Notes under the pieces: generated by a model
Told to the model about the DNA's origin: nothing
What the model saw: the letters and a program-made list of their open reading frames with translations, nothing else
The model's database searches: none
Made by a program: the position numbers and the translations under genes
From: Cryptosporidium bovis
Lineage: Eukaryota > Apicomplexa > Conoidasida > Eucoccidiorida > Cryptosporidiidae
NCBI GenBank assembly: GCA_009768925.2
Contig: VHIT02000046.1
Span: 40,303 to 104,302, forward strand
Direction of reading: 5' to 3'
DNA: 64,000 nt
Part shown: one piece after another, positions 19,640-30,562 of the stretch
Numbering within the stretch: the first letter of the stretch is position 1
Layout of the letters: the number at the start of each line of letters is the position of its first letter

Positions 19640-20770
19640 TTAATCTTCCATTTCAACATCTTCAAACATAAAATCAATGTTCCCGTTGCAACTTTTATAA
19701 TTCTCATTTTGAGATAAACAAGAATTTCCTTGACTAATACCAACGTTATTGAAATGAATCCCGTTTTTATTAAAAGCAAATAAAAGCCTAAGATAATCAC
19801 TTATGTCTACTGTAAATCCTCTCTTTGAGGACAATCCTGTTTCCTCCAGGATATTGAATACTAACGTTTTAAATGGCAAATTTGTCTTCTCAAAACCGTT
19901 TAAATTAGACCAAATATTGTAGTTGTTTTCCAATACACTCAAAACTGTGTTGTTATTGAAATTAGCTCTAATTGTTTTCTTCTTTCTTGAAAAACATATT
20001 CTCATAAGACCGTCCCATTCCTGGAAACTAATAGGAACACTAGTTTTTACAGGTTCAAATTTAACTACCATTGAATTTACCTTCGGGGGTGGATTAAAAC
20101 TTCCAGGTGCAACTTTGCAAACCCTTGTTACTTTACTAAGCAATTTGGTGTTTACTGTTAACCTACAATAATGTTTATCCCCCGGTTCTGCTAACAATCT
20201 AAGTGCAAATTCTTCTTGAAACATCAACACTGCACATCTGTAACTTGTTCCCAAGGATAGTAACCTAAAAACAAATGGAGACGAAATTTGGTATGGTAAG
20301 TTTGCTGTGCATACATCAAATTCCCCGAGCGAACCTCTTAATGCGTCCCCTTCTTTTACTTCTAAATTATTAAAACCAAAATTTACTGACCTTTTTTTAA
20401 CTTCTGCAACCATTCTTGGATCAATGTCAAAAGCCACAACTTTTCTAGCCAATGGCAATAGCCTCATAGTTAGATTTCCCGTACCAGGACCTATTTCTAA
20501 AACTGTATCTGTTGGTTTAATATTTGCTGCTTGTATTATTTTGTCCAATATTCCTGTATTCTTCAACAAATGTTGACCTTTTTTCTTGTCCAATATAGTA
20601 TTTACAAAGCTGGATCCTCTAATGCCATTATTCTTCTGTTTGTTTATGCATATCCCACTCTTTATTACCTTCTCTCCGCCTCTGCATGAATTAGAGCTTA
20701 AGTCATTAATTCCTATTTTCTTTGGTCTATTTCCGCCACTATTAAGATACTCTTTTCTAATAACCACCAT
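19640..20770 (-). CDS. DIM1: 18S rRNA dimethyladenosine transferase Dim1 (KsgA family)
   Basis: 376 residues, one exon. It dimethylates two adjacent adenines near the 3' end of 18S rRNA and is needed for small-subunit maturation in the nucleolus. The S-adenosylmethionine site is TVLEIGPGTGNL (89-100), with acidic VVAFDIDPRM next. The base-flipping catalytic motif is NLPY (157-160), followed by QISSPFVFRLL. The C-terminal part carries the RICFSRKKKTIRANF segment typical of the eukaryotic cytosolic branch rather than mitochondrial TFB1M. The N-terminal 55 residues are basic and probably a nucleolar targeting tail. The C-terminus ends in a short acidic stretch (FEDVEMED). The start is the ATG at 20770. 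Confidence 0.95.
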   Translation of the reverse strand: MVVIRKEYLNSGGNRPKKIGINDLSSNSCRGGEKVIKSGICINKQKNNGIRGSSFVNTILDKKKGQHLLKNTGILDKIIQAANIKPTDTVLEIGPGTGNLTMRLLPLARKVVAFDIDPRMVAEVKKRSVNFGFNNLEVKEGDALRGSLGEFDVCTANLPYQISSPFVFRLLSLGTSYRCAVLMFQEEFALRLLAEPGDKHYCRLTVNTKLLSKVTRVCKVAPGSFNPPPKVNSMVVKFEPVKTSVPISFQEWDGLMRICFSRKKKTIRANFNNNTVLSVLENNYNIWSNLNGFEKTNLPFKTLVFNILEETGLSSKRGFTVDISDYLRLLFAFNKNGIHFNNVGISQGNSCLSQNENYKSCNGNIDFMFEDVEMED

Positions 20771-21330
20771 ATTCTCAACTCCTCAAGACAGTTCACTTAA
20801 AGCTGAAATGACTTGCTTAATCTCTGTTAAGTGTTTAGCTTTAACCAGATTTTACCACCTTATTATTTCTCGCCTGGGAAAAACCACTTGTCAAATATAA
20901 ACTCTCTACCCAAACAATTCGTTATTATCCTTCAAAAACAAATAATAATATCAATCAAAAAGTACTCAAACCTTTCTCAATTTTTTTATTCCCAGTACTA
21001 CTACATTCCCTTTAAATCACCTTTATTTCTTGTTCTTATTGATATTCATCTATAAATAATATTAAATAAGCTGCCCGCCAAGCGATAATAGTAATATAAA
21101 TGGTAACTAAATAAAGTCTTGTCTAAAATAATAAAATACGAATTACTAGTCAAAGATTACAGTTTGAGAGGAAACTCATAGGGTTTTTTTGGTATTTCCG
21201 GAAAGTTAATTCTTTTCTCAGAAAAAAAGAGTAACCTGAGCAGTAAGGAGATATACACAAGTTAGGTGTGACCTTATAAATAAGGTACTGAATATTCTGA
21301 GCATAAAGCGCCCAAGAAAATTAGGACAAA
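20771..21330. promoter_or_regulatory. Divergent promoter between Dim1 and pescadillo
   Basis: About 560 bases separate two ribosome-biogenesis genes transcribed away from each other, suggesting shared control. CTGCCCGCCAAG at 21071-21082 resembles an E2F site. The remainder is A/T-rich. Co-regulation is inferred from the arrangement. Confidence 0.4.
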
Positions 21331-22959
21331 ATGGGAGGAAGAAGAGTAAAGAAAGGAACCAAGGGAGATAGTGCTATGTTTATAACAAGAGCACAAGCAC
21401 TTAAGCGTCTCCAGGTATCCTTGGCCGATTTTAGAAGGCTATGTATACTAAAGGGAGTATATCCACGTGAACCCAAAAAAAAATTGAGTGGATTAGATAA
21501 GACTTACTACCATTTGAAGGACATAATCCACTTAAAGTACGATCCAATACTGAGTAAGATACGTGAGCTGAAGGTGTTCTTGAGGAAATACAAAAAGGCA
21601 ATGGGTAGGAATGATCGTACGAAGGCCAAGGCAATAATGGATAATAAGCCAGTAATCACCTTGCAACATATAGTTAAAGAGAGATATCCATGTTTGGCTG
21701 ACGCTTTGAGAGATATAGATGACGCTTTGTCCACATGTTCGTTATTTGCATCATTGGGTGCCAGTGATGAATATGGCATTTCATCCTCATTAATAAAAAA
21801 ATCATCCCAACTAGTTGATGAGTTTATGTATTTGGTATCAGAATGCAACTTTTTGAGAAAGTCGTTTATTTCAATAAAAGGTTTTTATTTCCAGGCCCAA
21901 ATTCTTGGAGAGACAATAACATGGTTAATGCCACACCAATTTACCCAAAAAATTCCTGATGAGGTTGACTTCAAGGTAATATCGACCTTTTTAGAGTTTT
22001 ATCACACTTTGCTTAAGTTCGTTAACTTTAAGTTATACAAACTAAACAATATGACTTATCCACCATCTATAGACGACAACCTGCTCAATAGTGGTGCGAG
22101 ATTTCTATCTCTGAGTTCCTATAATCTATCAAATATGAGTAATACTAATGGAAAATCTGACTTGTCAGATTATACAAGAAAAGTGGAAGATAAAAAACTT
22201 TTCTCAGGTTTGACATTTTTTGTTTCTAGAGAAGTCCCATTAATTCCCACTTCCTTTTTGATTAAGTCATTTGGAGGGCAAGTTGGTTGGGAAGGTGAAT
22301 ACTCTAAAATTAAAGAAAAGGACAATATTACTCACTTTGTTGTAGATAGACCAATTAGTTTCCTAAAAAAGTCAATGAGCGAACATCCAAATTCAGAATT
22401 TATACAACCACAATGGTTATTTGACTCAACCAATGAATCAATAAGGTTACCTGTTCGTCCTTATCATCCAAGTGAAAAACTTCCTCCACATCTTTCTCCT
22501 TTTGTGGATGATAGTTCTCAGGGTTATATTCCAACTCAAAGACAAATATTTGATGATTTAAAACAACCAAACAAACTTGAAAACAAAAATTTAGGTGACT
22601 TTGATAGCAATTCTACTGTCGCAGATGACTCCTTATCCAATGACGAGTCCGATCCAGAACTTCAACAGGCAAGAGAAGACGCATATTTCGAATCAATTGA
22701 AAAAGAACGTTCAAATCATACCGGTAACTCAATTTTAGAAAGAAGTGGTGACGAAGAAAACGACTCCCACCATAAAAACAAGCTAGAAGAAACAAAAGGA
22801 ATAATTAAGAAGAGGAGGGAGGAGGAGCAAATGGAGCAGCGAAAGGCATTATTAAAGAAAAAACATAAGAGACTATTGCAGAGAATTGAACATTCCAAAA
22901 ATATTCTTTCTAAAAAGGCGAAAAGACTCGAATCTCGCAGAAATAAGCTTTCAAGCTAG
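21331..22959 (+). CDS. PES1: Pescadillo (NOP7/PES1) 60S ribosome-biogenesis factor
   Basis: 542 residues, one exon. Pescadillo works with BOP1 and WDR12 in pre-60S particles for 27S pre-rRNA processing in the nucleolus. The N-terminus (GGRRVKKGTKGDSAMFITRA, then ALKRLQVSLADFRRLCILKG) is the family hallmark, and conserved helical segments follow. A BRCT domain lies at about 285-380 (KLFSGLTFFVSREVP to EFIQPQWLFDS), as in all PES proteins. The C-terminal 120 residues form an acidic stretch followed by a basic coiled coil (KKRREEEQMEQRKALLKKKH). The length is near that of human PES1 (588) with a shorter acidic middle. The ATG is the first in frame. Confidence 0.97.
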   Translation: MGGRRVKKGTKGDSAMFITRAQALKRLQVSLADFRRLCILKGVYPREPKKKLSGLDKTYYHLKDIIHLKYDPILSKIRELKVFLRKYKKAMGRNDRTKAKAIMDNKPVITLQHIVKERYPCLADALRDIDDALSTCSLFASLGASDEYGISSSLIKKSSQLVDEFMYLVSECNFLRKSFISIKGFYFQAQILGETITWLMPHQFTQKIPDEVDFKVISTFLEFYHTLLKFVNFKLYKLNNMTYPPSIDDNLLNSGARFLSLSSYNLSNMSNTNGKSDLSDYTRKVEDKKLFSGLTFFVSREVPLIPTSFLIKSFGGQVGWEGEYSKIKEKDNITHFVVDRPISFLKKSMSEHPNSEFIQPQWLFDSTNESIRLPVRPYHPSEKLPPHLSPFVDDSSQGYIPTQRQIFDDLKQPNKLENKNLGDFDSNSTVADDSLSNDESDPELQQAREDAYFESIEKERSNHTGNSILERSGDEENDSHHKNKLEETKGIIKKRREEEQMEQRKALLKKKHKRLLQRIEHSKNILSKKAKRLESRRNKLSS

Positions 22960-23472
22960 AATAATCGTTTAGAAACTCATTTTTCATGTTATCTTCAGTA
23001 TTATGTCTCGTATTTTCGTTAATAATAATATAGTACATTATTTGTATTATCCACTTTACACTCAAACTATCTCCTATTTTACTGGCTATATAGACTGACG
23101 TTTTATAAAACAAAATTCAACAAATATGTTCTCTAAGTTATATATAGCCTGTTTTATTTTTCTTCCTTTTAAGTAATCATTTTGATCTTTTTTCACTTTT
23201 TTATTTCCAACACGAATCAAAATAATCCGTTCCCCATTTTATTTATGACATTTCCCGCCATTAGTGGATCTTGAATTTATTTCCATGCAAGAGTTAAAAG
23301 GGGAGAAGACAAATATCAGTAAAGTGATAAAAGTTTTAGAAATTGGTTTCACTTATTAAATATTTTCCTTTAGATTAAGTAGCATTGTTGACGATCACAT
23401 TTTCATACTTAACGGCGTGTGAATTGATAAATTGTAAAATAGCATAATTCTTGAACAAATAGGAAAGGAAAA
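22960..23472. promoter_or_regulatory. Spacer upstream of Sec14-like gene with E2F-type site
   Basis: About 510 bases without a gene. TTTCCCGCCA at 23251-23260 is a near-consensus E2F site, about 215 bases before the next ATG. No further structure was noted. Confidence 0.45.
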
Positions 23473-24816
23473 ATGGTTAACTATAAGACAAGCCCATTAC
23501 TTTCAGAGTGGAAAATCACACCACAAGGTCCAGGTGCACAAACCGAGAAGGAGGAAAAGGCTCTGTCAAGTTTGAAACAGTTGTTGGAGGTTCAGAATAA
23601 GGCTGCTGAGAATAAGTTAAATATTGAAAAGCAAAAAGCAGCAAATTTGGCCAATGGTATAGTTAAAAAGCAATCAACATCAGAGGTTGTATTCGATCGT
23701 TTGAAACACTTTGCCTCCTCCGCCTTTAAAGGCAAGGAATCTTGTGTAATATCTACCTCTTCTTCCCCAAACAAAAAAGGAAAAATAATCAAAACACGTT
23801 TATTATTAAAGGGTCCATTGACACCATATGAAAGAGACTGGTGTTCAGATGCTTGTTTATTGCGTTACCTTAGAGGATACAACTTGAAAGTCATAAAATC
23901 TTTTGAAGCATTAGTAAAGACAATACATTTTAGAAGAAAGTACGCACCTCAATTTATAAATCCAAGAAGTATAAGTAAGGGAAATAATGTTGAAGGACTT
24001 ATTAGATACGGTTTGGATAAAGAGGGTAATCCGTGTATTTTTATGAGAGCAAAATACAGCGATTCCAATATTGACGTCTCTTTGGTACTTAATTCACTTC
24101 TCTATTCAATGGAAAGGGCCTGTTTGTATTCAGATCAGGTCCTTAATGGGAGTAATAAGATAAATTTGATAGTTGATTTTACGGGTTACAAGAGTAATCA
24201 ACAACCACCTGTTTCCTTGTCCTTAAAATTTGCAAAGGCAATGGTTGATCACTATCCTGAGAGACTTCATAGGGCCTTTATAATCCATCCAGGCTGGTTT
24301 TTCAAGGCAGTATGGGGTTTGATTAGCCCATGCATTCCTGGAAACACCGCTGAAAAATTTGTCTTAATAGATCCAGAATCAGGTGGGGACGAAAGTTTTA
24401 ATGTATTAAGATCATCTATTCCTGGGAAGTATTTAGATAAAGAGTGGGGTGGTGATTGTGAGGAAGTATTTAATGCTGATATTTACTGGGAAAAGGAGTT
24501 TAAAGAATTTGATAGTTTTTGCGATTTCTGTCAAAAGAATTTCTACTCACCAGAGAACCCCTTGCCTGTTATTTTGGATCCAAATGATGCCAAAGCTTCT
24601 AACAAGATCCAGAGTTTTGAAGGTTCACAAGGAGCCCCTCAACTAGCAGTTGCTCTCCTTGACGACGACGAAATCGACCCTAATGAACCTGTAGAGGATG
24701 GAGGGCATCAACCAGGTGAGCCGTTCAAGCCTAATTTAAGTCACCAGCAATCCGATGACATTGAGGAGAACAATGACTTTGATGTAATGGACGAGACCAC
24801 TACGCAACAAGAATAA
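23473..24816 (+). CDS. Sec14-like CRAL-TRIO lipid-transfer protein
   Basis: 447 residues, one exon. A basic/helical N-terminal part with LLRYLRGYNLKVIKSFEAL (CRAL-TRIO N helix bundle, about 135-155) precedes a CRAL-TRIO lipid-binding domain at about 175-330. Its recognisable elements are IRYGLDKEGNPCIFMRA, INLIVDFTGYKS, KAMVDHYPERLHRAFIIHPG and FFKAVWGLISPCI. Proteins of this fold carry phosphatidylinositol, phosphatidylcholine or other lipids between membranes; the ligand cannot be read from sequence. The C-terminal 110 residues are acidic and disordered (DDDEIDPNEPVEDGG). No membrane segment or signal peptide is present, so it is probably cytosolic. Confidence 0.9.
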   Translation: MVNYKTSPLLSEWKITPQGPGAQTEKEEKALSSLKQLLEVQNKAAENKLNIEKQKAANLANGIVKKQSTSEVVFDRLKHFASSAFKGKESCVISTSSSPNKKGKIIKTRLLLKGPLTPYERDWCSDACLLRYLRGYNLKVIKSFEALVKTIHFRRKYAPQFINPRSISKGNNVEGLIRYGLDKEGNPCIFMRAKYSDSNIDVSLVLNSLLYSMERACLYSDQVLNGSNKINLIVDFTGYKSNQQPPVSLSLKFAKAMVDHYPERLHRAFIIHPGWFFKAVWGLISPCIPGNTAEKFVLIDPESGGDESFNVLRSSIPGKYLDKEWGGDCEEVFNADIYWEKEFKEFDSFCDFCQKNFYSPENPLPVILDPNDAKASNKIQSFEGSQGAPQLAVALLDDDEIDPNEPVEDGGHQPGEPFKPNLSHQQSDDIEENNDFDVMDETTTQQE

Positions 24817-25091
24817 GCAAATTGAAAAGGATAAGGTAGTAAGGGACCAGTAGCAATGTGCTATCTTCATTAGAGCAGCAATTACCTAAATTGCATAAAC
24901 TTAGATCTTCAACTAGTAATACAACTAAAACAACATTACTAAAGATTTTATTAGATGTTGAACCCACTAATACCTATTATTAAATTGTCTCGGATGCTTT
25001 TTACATCAGTATTTATTTGATTCAATACATACATGAACTAGAACTTCAAAAGCACGTTGCTGTGTGGTACAGGATCTCACAACCTTCCATC

Positions 25092-27392
25092 CTAATTTTG
25101 AGGATTATCACACGAGGGAATCGATTTCCAAACAAATGTTCCGTCAGGTCCATCCTCCAATACAATGTTAAGTTTTGGAAGCTGTTTATCGCGTACCTGG
25201 TCACAAATGGACAGAAGTGAAAATGAAGAATCTAATACCTCGTCCACAAAGTCTTTGTCGGACTTATCACCTGTTTTAGGATTAGCTTTTCTCTCTTTTT
25301 TAGCTGCGCTTAAAAGTCTTTTAGATTCACCCTTAACATGACCTCTAAGACCACCAATGATTTCGATGTAGTTACCTGCGAGATCTTCAATTGCTCCATC
25401 ATTTGATTGGAAATCCTCGCCATAACTAAGTCTGTCTCTGTCATTACATAAACCAAATATAAACAAAATACGATAAACGAATTTAGCACACCTATTTAAC
25501 AATGTGCGAACTAATTGATTGTCTGTTTTTGAATTCATATAGGTGTTTGCCTGAGATACAAGTTGTTTTAAAGTCTGAATTACCTCCGGTGTGTTCACAT
25601 TATCACACAAATACTCATCAACCTAAAAAACAATTAATTAATGAAAACTCAAATTAAACTCCAGTTCTCCCTGGAATTACTCCCATTTCTCCTCTACTTG
25701 CTCCTCATTTCTCCCACTTATTAATCCACACTTGCAGTACCTAAAAGAATATGTAGATGGAGCTTGAAAATATCGTAACCTCTAAAAATTTAAAATCAAC
25801 AGGCATTCATTTACGACATCCACACTCCCTTAATTAAGAGTGTAACGTTCAATATCCATCACACCAATATAACTCTATTGGATTTTGTTTTAGCAAGCTC
25901 TTAGTGCCTAAAAGGTCACAGATTCAGAATTAAAGTCCAAATGACCTTTCGGAGTGGAATCTTGCATTGATTCATATTAAAGATAAATCATATATATGAA
26001 TCAAATATTAGCAACATAGTTTCAAACTAAACACATCACTGTTTTTGTTTCTAAATATGTACTTTGATCCGTCTTCTTTACATTTACTGTCTCCTGTGAG
26101 GAAAAAGTCGCAATCTAACCGAAACTTGGCTTTTCTTTTGTGGTAGAGGGAAAAAATGCAAGTATCATATATAACCTTAAAAAACTTACCAATTTAATAG
26201 AATTTTCAATCTCAATTCTCAGTTTCTCCCCATCTTCGTCATTTCTAAACGAAGATCCAAAGGAACAATTTCTCAAACGAGCTCTTACATTAGCAAAAAA
26301 ATTAATGAATATTTTATCAACAGCTATAGCTTCTTGGAAAGAAGTCTCCGGTGAATAATTCATAGGAGTGTCCCACTTATGCAATAAGAAGAGCATTCTA
26401 GTCTGTCTTGGAGAATACACCTTAAGAATGTCCCTTATAGTAGTAAAGTTTTTTAAACTCTTTGACATTTTTGAGCCATGAATATGTAAGTGACCAGAAT
26501 GCAAAAAGTAATTTACCCATTGGACTTTATCATAGTAGGCTTCTGTCTGAGCAAGTTCATTATCATGGTGAGGAAACCTCAAGTCAATGCCTCCACTGTG
26601 AATATCTATTGGAAATCCAAGAGTATGAGAAGCCATCACAGAACACTCAATGTGCCAACCAGGCCTTCCTCTTCCCCATGGACTTTCCCATGATGGTTCG
26701 TCTCCCTTCACTTTCTTCCATAAAGCAAAATCAAGGGGACTTCTTTTTTCTTTGCTGTGAATACCAACCTCATCTTCACCTTCCAAAGTATTTGAAGCAG
26801 TAGCAACGCTATTTGGCTCCATTCTACCGTAAACGTGTTTATTGCTATTTCTGAAAGCCTCAACATCAAAATAAACGCTTCCTTCTGATTCATAGGCATA
26901 TTTTCTTGAAATTATTTTTGAAATAAATTCAATTATCTCAGGAACAAATTCAGATACTCTAGTAACCACGTCTGGTAATTTAACATTTAACCGTTTCATG
27001 TCCTCAAAAAATTCGGCCTCAAATTCCCTAGCAAGATCCAAATAGTTTTCTCTATTTTGTTCTTTAGATCTATTTATAATCTTGTCATCAATATCAGTTA
27101 TATTCATAACCAAATTAACGTCGTATCCAAAATACTCCTCCAAGACCCTTCTAATGATATCAAAACTAACGTAATTTCTAGCATGTCCCAAGTGAGCCGA
27201 GTCATACACAGTTGGACCGCAAGCATACCAATTAACTCTCTTCCAGTTAATTGGAACGAAGTCTATCTTTCCACTAGTCATACTATTGTTCAAAACAAGA
27301 CCTGTGGAATAAAACCTCCTTTTTTGGGAATCAAATCCATTTGAGGTTGATTCATCCAAAACATACTTTGTTGGATGAATCCAGTCTGACAT
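25092..27392 (-). CDS. CARS: Cysteinyl-tRNA synthetase, two exons
   Basis: Exon 1 (27392-26190) and exon 2 (25622-25092) join in phase 0 to 577 residues. The class I motifs are HLGH (67-70) and KMSKS (308-312). The zinc-site region includes [22 protein letters not shown] and FPHHDNE. The join [24 protein letters not shown] recreates the conserved helical-domain sequence (relatives: LCDNFNTP), so the splice is well supported. The donor is GTAAGT and the acceptor TTTTTTAG. The intron is about 567 bases, far longer than others here. The N-terminal 50 residues, including [10 protein letters not shown], could be a targeting extension, but this is uncertain. It charges tRNA-Cys for protein synthesis. 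A single copy may serve all compartments. Confidence 0.95.
25623..26189 (-). other. Long intron of cysteinyl-tRNA synthetase
   Basis: About 567 bases between the GTAAGT donor and the TTTTTTAG acceptor. Other introns proposed in this window are 40-143 bases. I found no open frame or tRNA inside. The length suggests an embedded element such as a snoRNA, but I cannot identify one. Confidence 0.6.
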
Positions 27393-27787
27393 ATTCGATA
27401 TCTGTAGTTTTTCCTAACTGAGAAGAAAACGTCTCAATAAATAAACAATGCACAGAATAAATCAGACGAAAAAATAACTAAAAAACGTCGTCCTTGCTTT
27501 CCTCTCACAAAAAACGCGACCAATGAAATACAAATTAGCAACAAATCTCCTGTTATCTTTTTTACAGAACTAGTCAAAGAAATTCAAAAATATTTTCCTT
27601 AGTTATTCCTTTTTGTTTTCTTAAATCTTACTTATAATCGCCCTCTAAATATTTGATAGGTCTCGTATTGCCGTATAAGAAAAAAAGCTAAAATTGTGTC
27701 TCAAGTTGCAGTTTACCGCCATCTTAATTTTTTTGTGAGTAAATACAAACCATGTAACCATAAAAAAATAGGATAGAAATACCAAAG
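27393..27787. promoter_or_regulatory. Divergent promoter between CysRS and protein kinase
   Basis: About 395 bases between oppositely oriented genes. TTTACCGCCAT at 27712-27722 resembles an E2F half-site, about 65 bases upstream of the kinase ATG. Otherwise it is A/T-rich. Confidence 0.35.
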
Positions 27788-29003
27788 ATGAATGTTTTAT
27801 CATCGAAAATGTTTGAAAGAATCGAGTTGAAAGACACAATCTCTTCCAAGAAAGCTTCGAAAGTGTGCGTTGCTGAGGGTAAACTCAAAGAAAGCAACGA
27901 GTCATTGGAAATAGTCATTAAAATGTATCTCAAAGAAAAAATCGTAAACTACGAGCATTTGCTAAACGAAAAAAAAGTCTTAGAGTACATTAGAGATAGT
28001 ATTAGAATTACAAAAGAAGAAAAAAATCACTTTCCACACCTGTAAGTCAACACAAAAAATTATTATTTAAAATCAAAAGAAATATATGAATACAAGATAT
28101 TCTTTGAATGACGATTATATTGTTTCTTATTCATTATTTATTATTAGACACGATACTCTGGTACTTCAAGATAAAGATACAAATGAAATATATATTTGTC
28201 TTGCACTAAAGTACTTACACGGACTTACACTAAATAAATATATAAATAATAAAATAGTAACACTTGATTTTTTAAAAAATACATTGATTCAGGTATGAAT
28301 AAACTAAATATAAATTAATTAACCACTTAATTAAACAAAAATAAAACTTTATTCTCTGTTCACGTTACAAATAACCAACCACAATTCTGTTTCAAATATA
28401 CCAACAAAAAGATAATTAAATCTCTGGGAATATTGCATAGGGAAAATATAATTCACCGTGATATTAAGTGTAGCAATATAATATTGGAAGGTGAGGTAGA
28501 TAATGTTGTTTTAATAGACATGAGTTTGTCAAAAATACTAGAAAGTAGTGACCAAAGATTAGACGAATTTTGTGGATCTTTTCATTCAATGGCACCAGAA
28601 ATGCTTTGCAATGAAAAACCTGACTACGGATTGAACTATGACTGGTGGTCTGTTGGTGTTTTGACATATGAAATATTGTTTGGGTAAGTAGATAAACATA
28701 TTTGTATATTTTAACATGACTCAAATAAACTTTTTTTTTACCTTTTTTTTAACATTTGTTTCTAAATGTAAAAGAACTCCACCATTCGGTTACCATCCTG
28801 AAGAAAACTTATATTTACTGAGGAGGATAAGTGAATCTCCAAAATCACTAATTTTTTCAGAAATAGCATTAAAGAAATCCAAAAGTTACAATATAAGTGA
28901 AATTCACGACTTTATTGGTAAATTACTTGAGACAAACGAGAAAAATAGACTTGGATCTGAAGGCGATTATATTCAAGTTTTAGATCACAAATGGTTTAAT
29001 TAA
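27788..29003 (+). CDS. Small divergent serine/threonine protein kinase, four exons
   Basis: Exons 27788-28041, 28148-28292, 28412-28683 and 28775-29003 join in frame to 299 residues; each donor is GTAAGT or GTATGA and each acceptor ends AG. The join between exons 2 and 3 gives IQ/IIKSLGILHRENIIHRD, and that between exons 3 and 4 gives EILFG/TPPFGYHP, both normal kinase sequence. The catalytic loop HRDIKCSN and the APE motif (SMAPEML) are intact, and VAIK corresponds to IVIKMYL. The glycine-rich loop is replaced by DTISSKKASKVCV with no glycines, and DFG is replaced by DMS. It is most like AGC/CAMK-type folds but too divergent to subtype. Activity is possible but doubtful. The gene is convergent with a SET gene. 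The exon 1 border may be off by one base. Confidence 0.8.
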
Positions 29004-29158
29004 GATTCATTTAAAATAAGAAATTCACCTCATTATCGAATTTATATATATACGCCAGATTTAATCTGCCTTTTTCCTTTAATGCTTAATATTTTTCGAA
29101 TAGTACTAAAAAATGGTAAAATAATATTAACAACAAACATGATCAAAAATGATGTTAT

Positions 29159-30562
29159 TTACGACAAAAATATTGTTCTCAACAATGAAGATACTTCCTT
29201 CAGCTCGAAAAAAAATTTTCTATCCTTTATGAAGTAATTAGAACCTTTAATAGCAAATCTAACGTCTCCCCAGTAACGTTTCATGAAAAATTTGATGTTG
29301 TCCTTTCCGAAAACAGTTTTAAACACTTTAATTGCCTTTTGAAAACATAAATTTGCTTCTCTTTGATTTTGCTTTGTTGTTCTTACTAATACTCCAAGAA
29401 GAAGATACAATGGAATGACTGTCTCATCTTTAATTTTATTGTTTTCCAACAAAAATTTGATCCAGTGTATGGCTCTCTCAAAGTTTCTTGAGTGAATATG
29501 ATCAAAAATGAGACCGGATATTATTTTTGAAGCATCATTAAAAACAAGTCTGGGAGAGTCTTTTTGAACAGAAACGAAATGATTCCTAAGCATCTCCTCA
29601 GAAAGTGATATTCTTTCTTTAATGTTCAATCTCCTAAGTGAAATAAAAGAATGAGTATCAAACAATGTATATCTTGGATTATTCCTTTTAGAGACTCTAA
29701 TAGCTTCATTTATACTTAAATTAGGACTATTATCCCTTATTTCATGTGCACATTTATCACACAAACACCAAAAATTAAGCTCACAGTACCTAACCCAAAG
29801 AGGATCGTACATATGCTCATTTTCAATATATGATATAGACAATATCTCGTTAGGAAAAATGTTTCTGGAAGCTCTGAAAACTGCCATTGTACCAATGTAA
29901 AAACGAACCACATTTGGGTCGCATGAGTGATCGAAGTATGATGAATTTAAAAACAATCCATTAACATTAAAACTTTTTGACCATTTAAATGTTGTTTTCC
30001 AAAGTTCAGGCAACATATTCATGCTCATTTGATTGAATTTTACTACAAGATAAAGTCTTAAAGCCTCCTTTAATTTTACATTTTTAAACAATTCACCGCT
30101 TTCCTCATAAAATTCCTTTATCTTCGAATATGGTATCCTACAATAGTATGACTCAGTTTTTATCTTGTTTATATCTGTTTGGTTTCTAGGAAACATGTCC
30201 TTGATTCTAAGGCGCAATTTCTTGCTTTTTTCACATTTAGTTATAAGTTGCCTCCATACACACAAAGTTGTATCGTCTGAACTTCTATTTACATGGATAA
30301 TATCCCAACAGGTCGCATTTTCAGATATTAATAGTTCACCCTGGCTTATTGTCTCAGATGCCTTCCAGCAACTAGAACCATTTAGTCCTGAAATAAAAAT
30401 TTTCTTGTTTATATAACCACAAATTTCTTTGTCTGTCAATGACTCCTCAAATTTCAAGTACGAGTCCCTTATTCCCATCCTCGAATCCTTGTTTTTAGTC
30501 TCATTATACAAAGTTTGTAGCTCCGAAGAGAGCCATAGGTCACTATTCACCACCTTATACAT
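29159..30562 (-). CDS. SMYD-like SET-domain methyltransferase
   Basis: 467 residues from the ATG at 30562; the frame opens four codons earlier with TTG, which I discount. The core shows SET motifs of the SMYD group: YFDHSCDPNVVRFY (substrate and cofactor site), NEILSISYI, and a post-SET cysteine cluster WCLCDKC that would bind zinc. The start of the SET domain is probably around residue 55 (GLNGSSCWKASETISQGELL). No MYND zinc finger is apparent between the two SET halves, unlike animal SMYD proteins. The C-terminal 150 residues are helical and TPR-like (LLLGVLVRTTKQNQREANLC). It probably methylates lysine on histone or other proteins; the target is unknown. Confidence 0.8.
   Translation of the reverse strand: MYKVVNSDLWLSSELQTLYNETKNKDSRMGIRDSYLKFEESLTDKEICGYINKKIFISGLNGSSCWKASETISQGELLISENATCWDIIHVNRSSDDTTLCVWRQLITKCEKSKKLRLRIKDMFPRNQTDINKIKTESYYCRIPYSKIKEFYEESGELFKNVKLKEALRLYLVVKFNQMSMNMLPELWKTTFKWSKSFNVNGLFLNSSYFDHSCDPNVVRFYIGTMAVFRASRNIFPNEILSISYIENEHMYDPLWVRYCELNFWCLCDKCAHEIRDNSPNLSINEAIRVSKRNNPRYTLFDTHSFISLRRLNIKERISLSEEMLRNHFVSVQKDSPRLVFNDASKIISGLIFDHIHSRNFERAIHWIKFLLENNKIKDETVIPLYLLLGVLVRTTKQNQREANLCFQKAIKVFKTVFGKDNIKFFMKRYWGDVRFAIKGSNYFIKDRKFFFELKEVSSLLRTIFLS

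Noticed and set aside
20307-21055. + strand frames of 74-104 codons
   Set aside because: Antisense to Dim1 or in its upstream spacer; no coding features.
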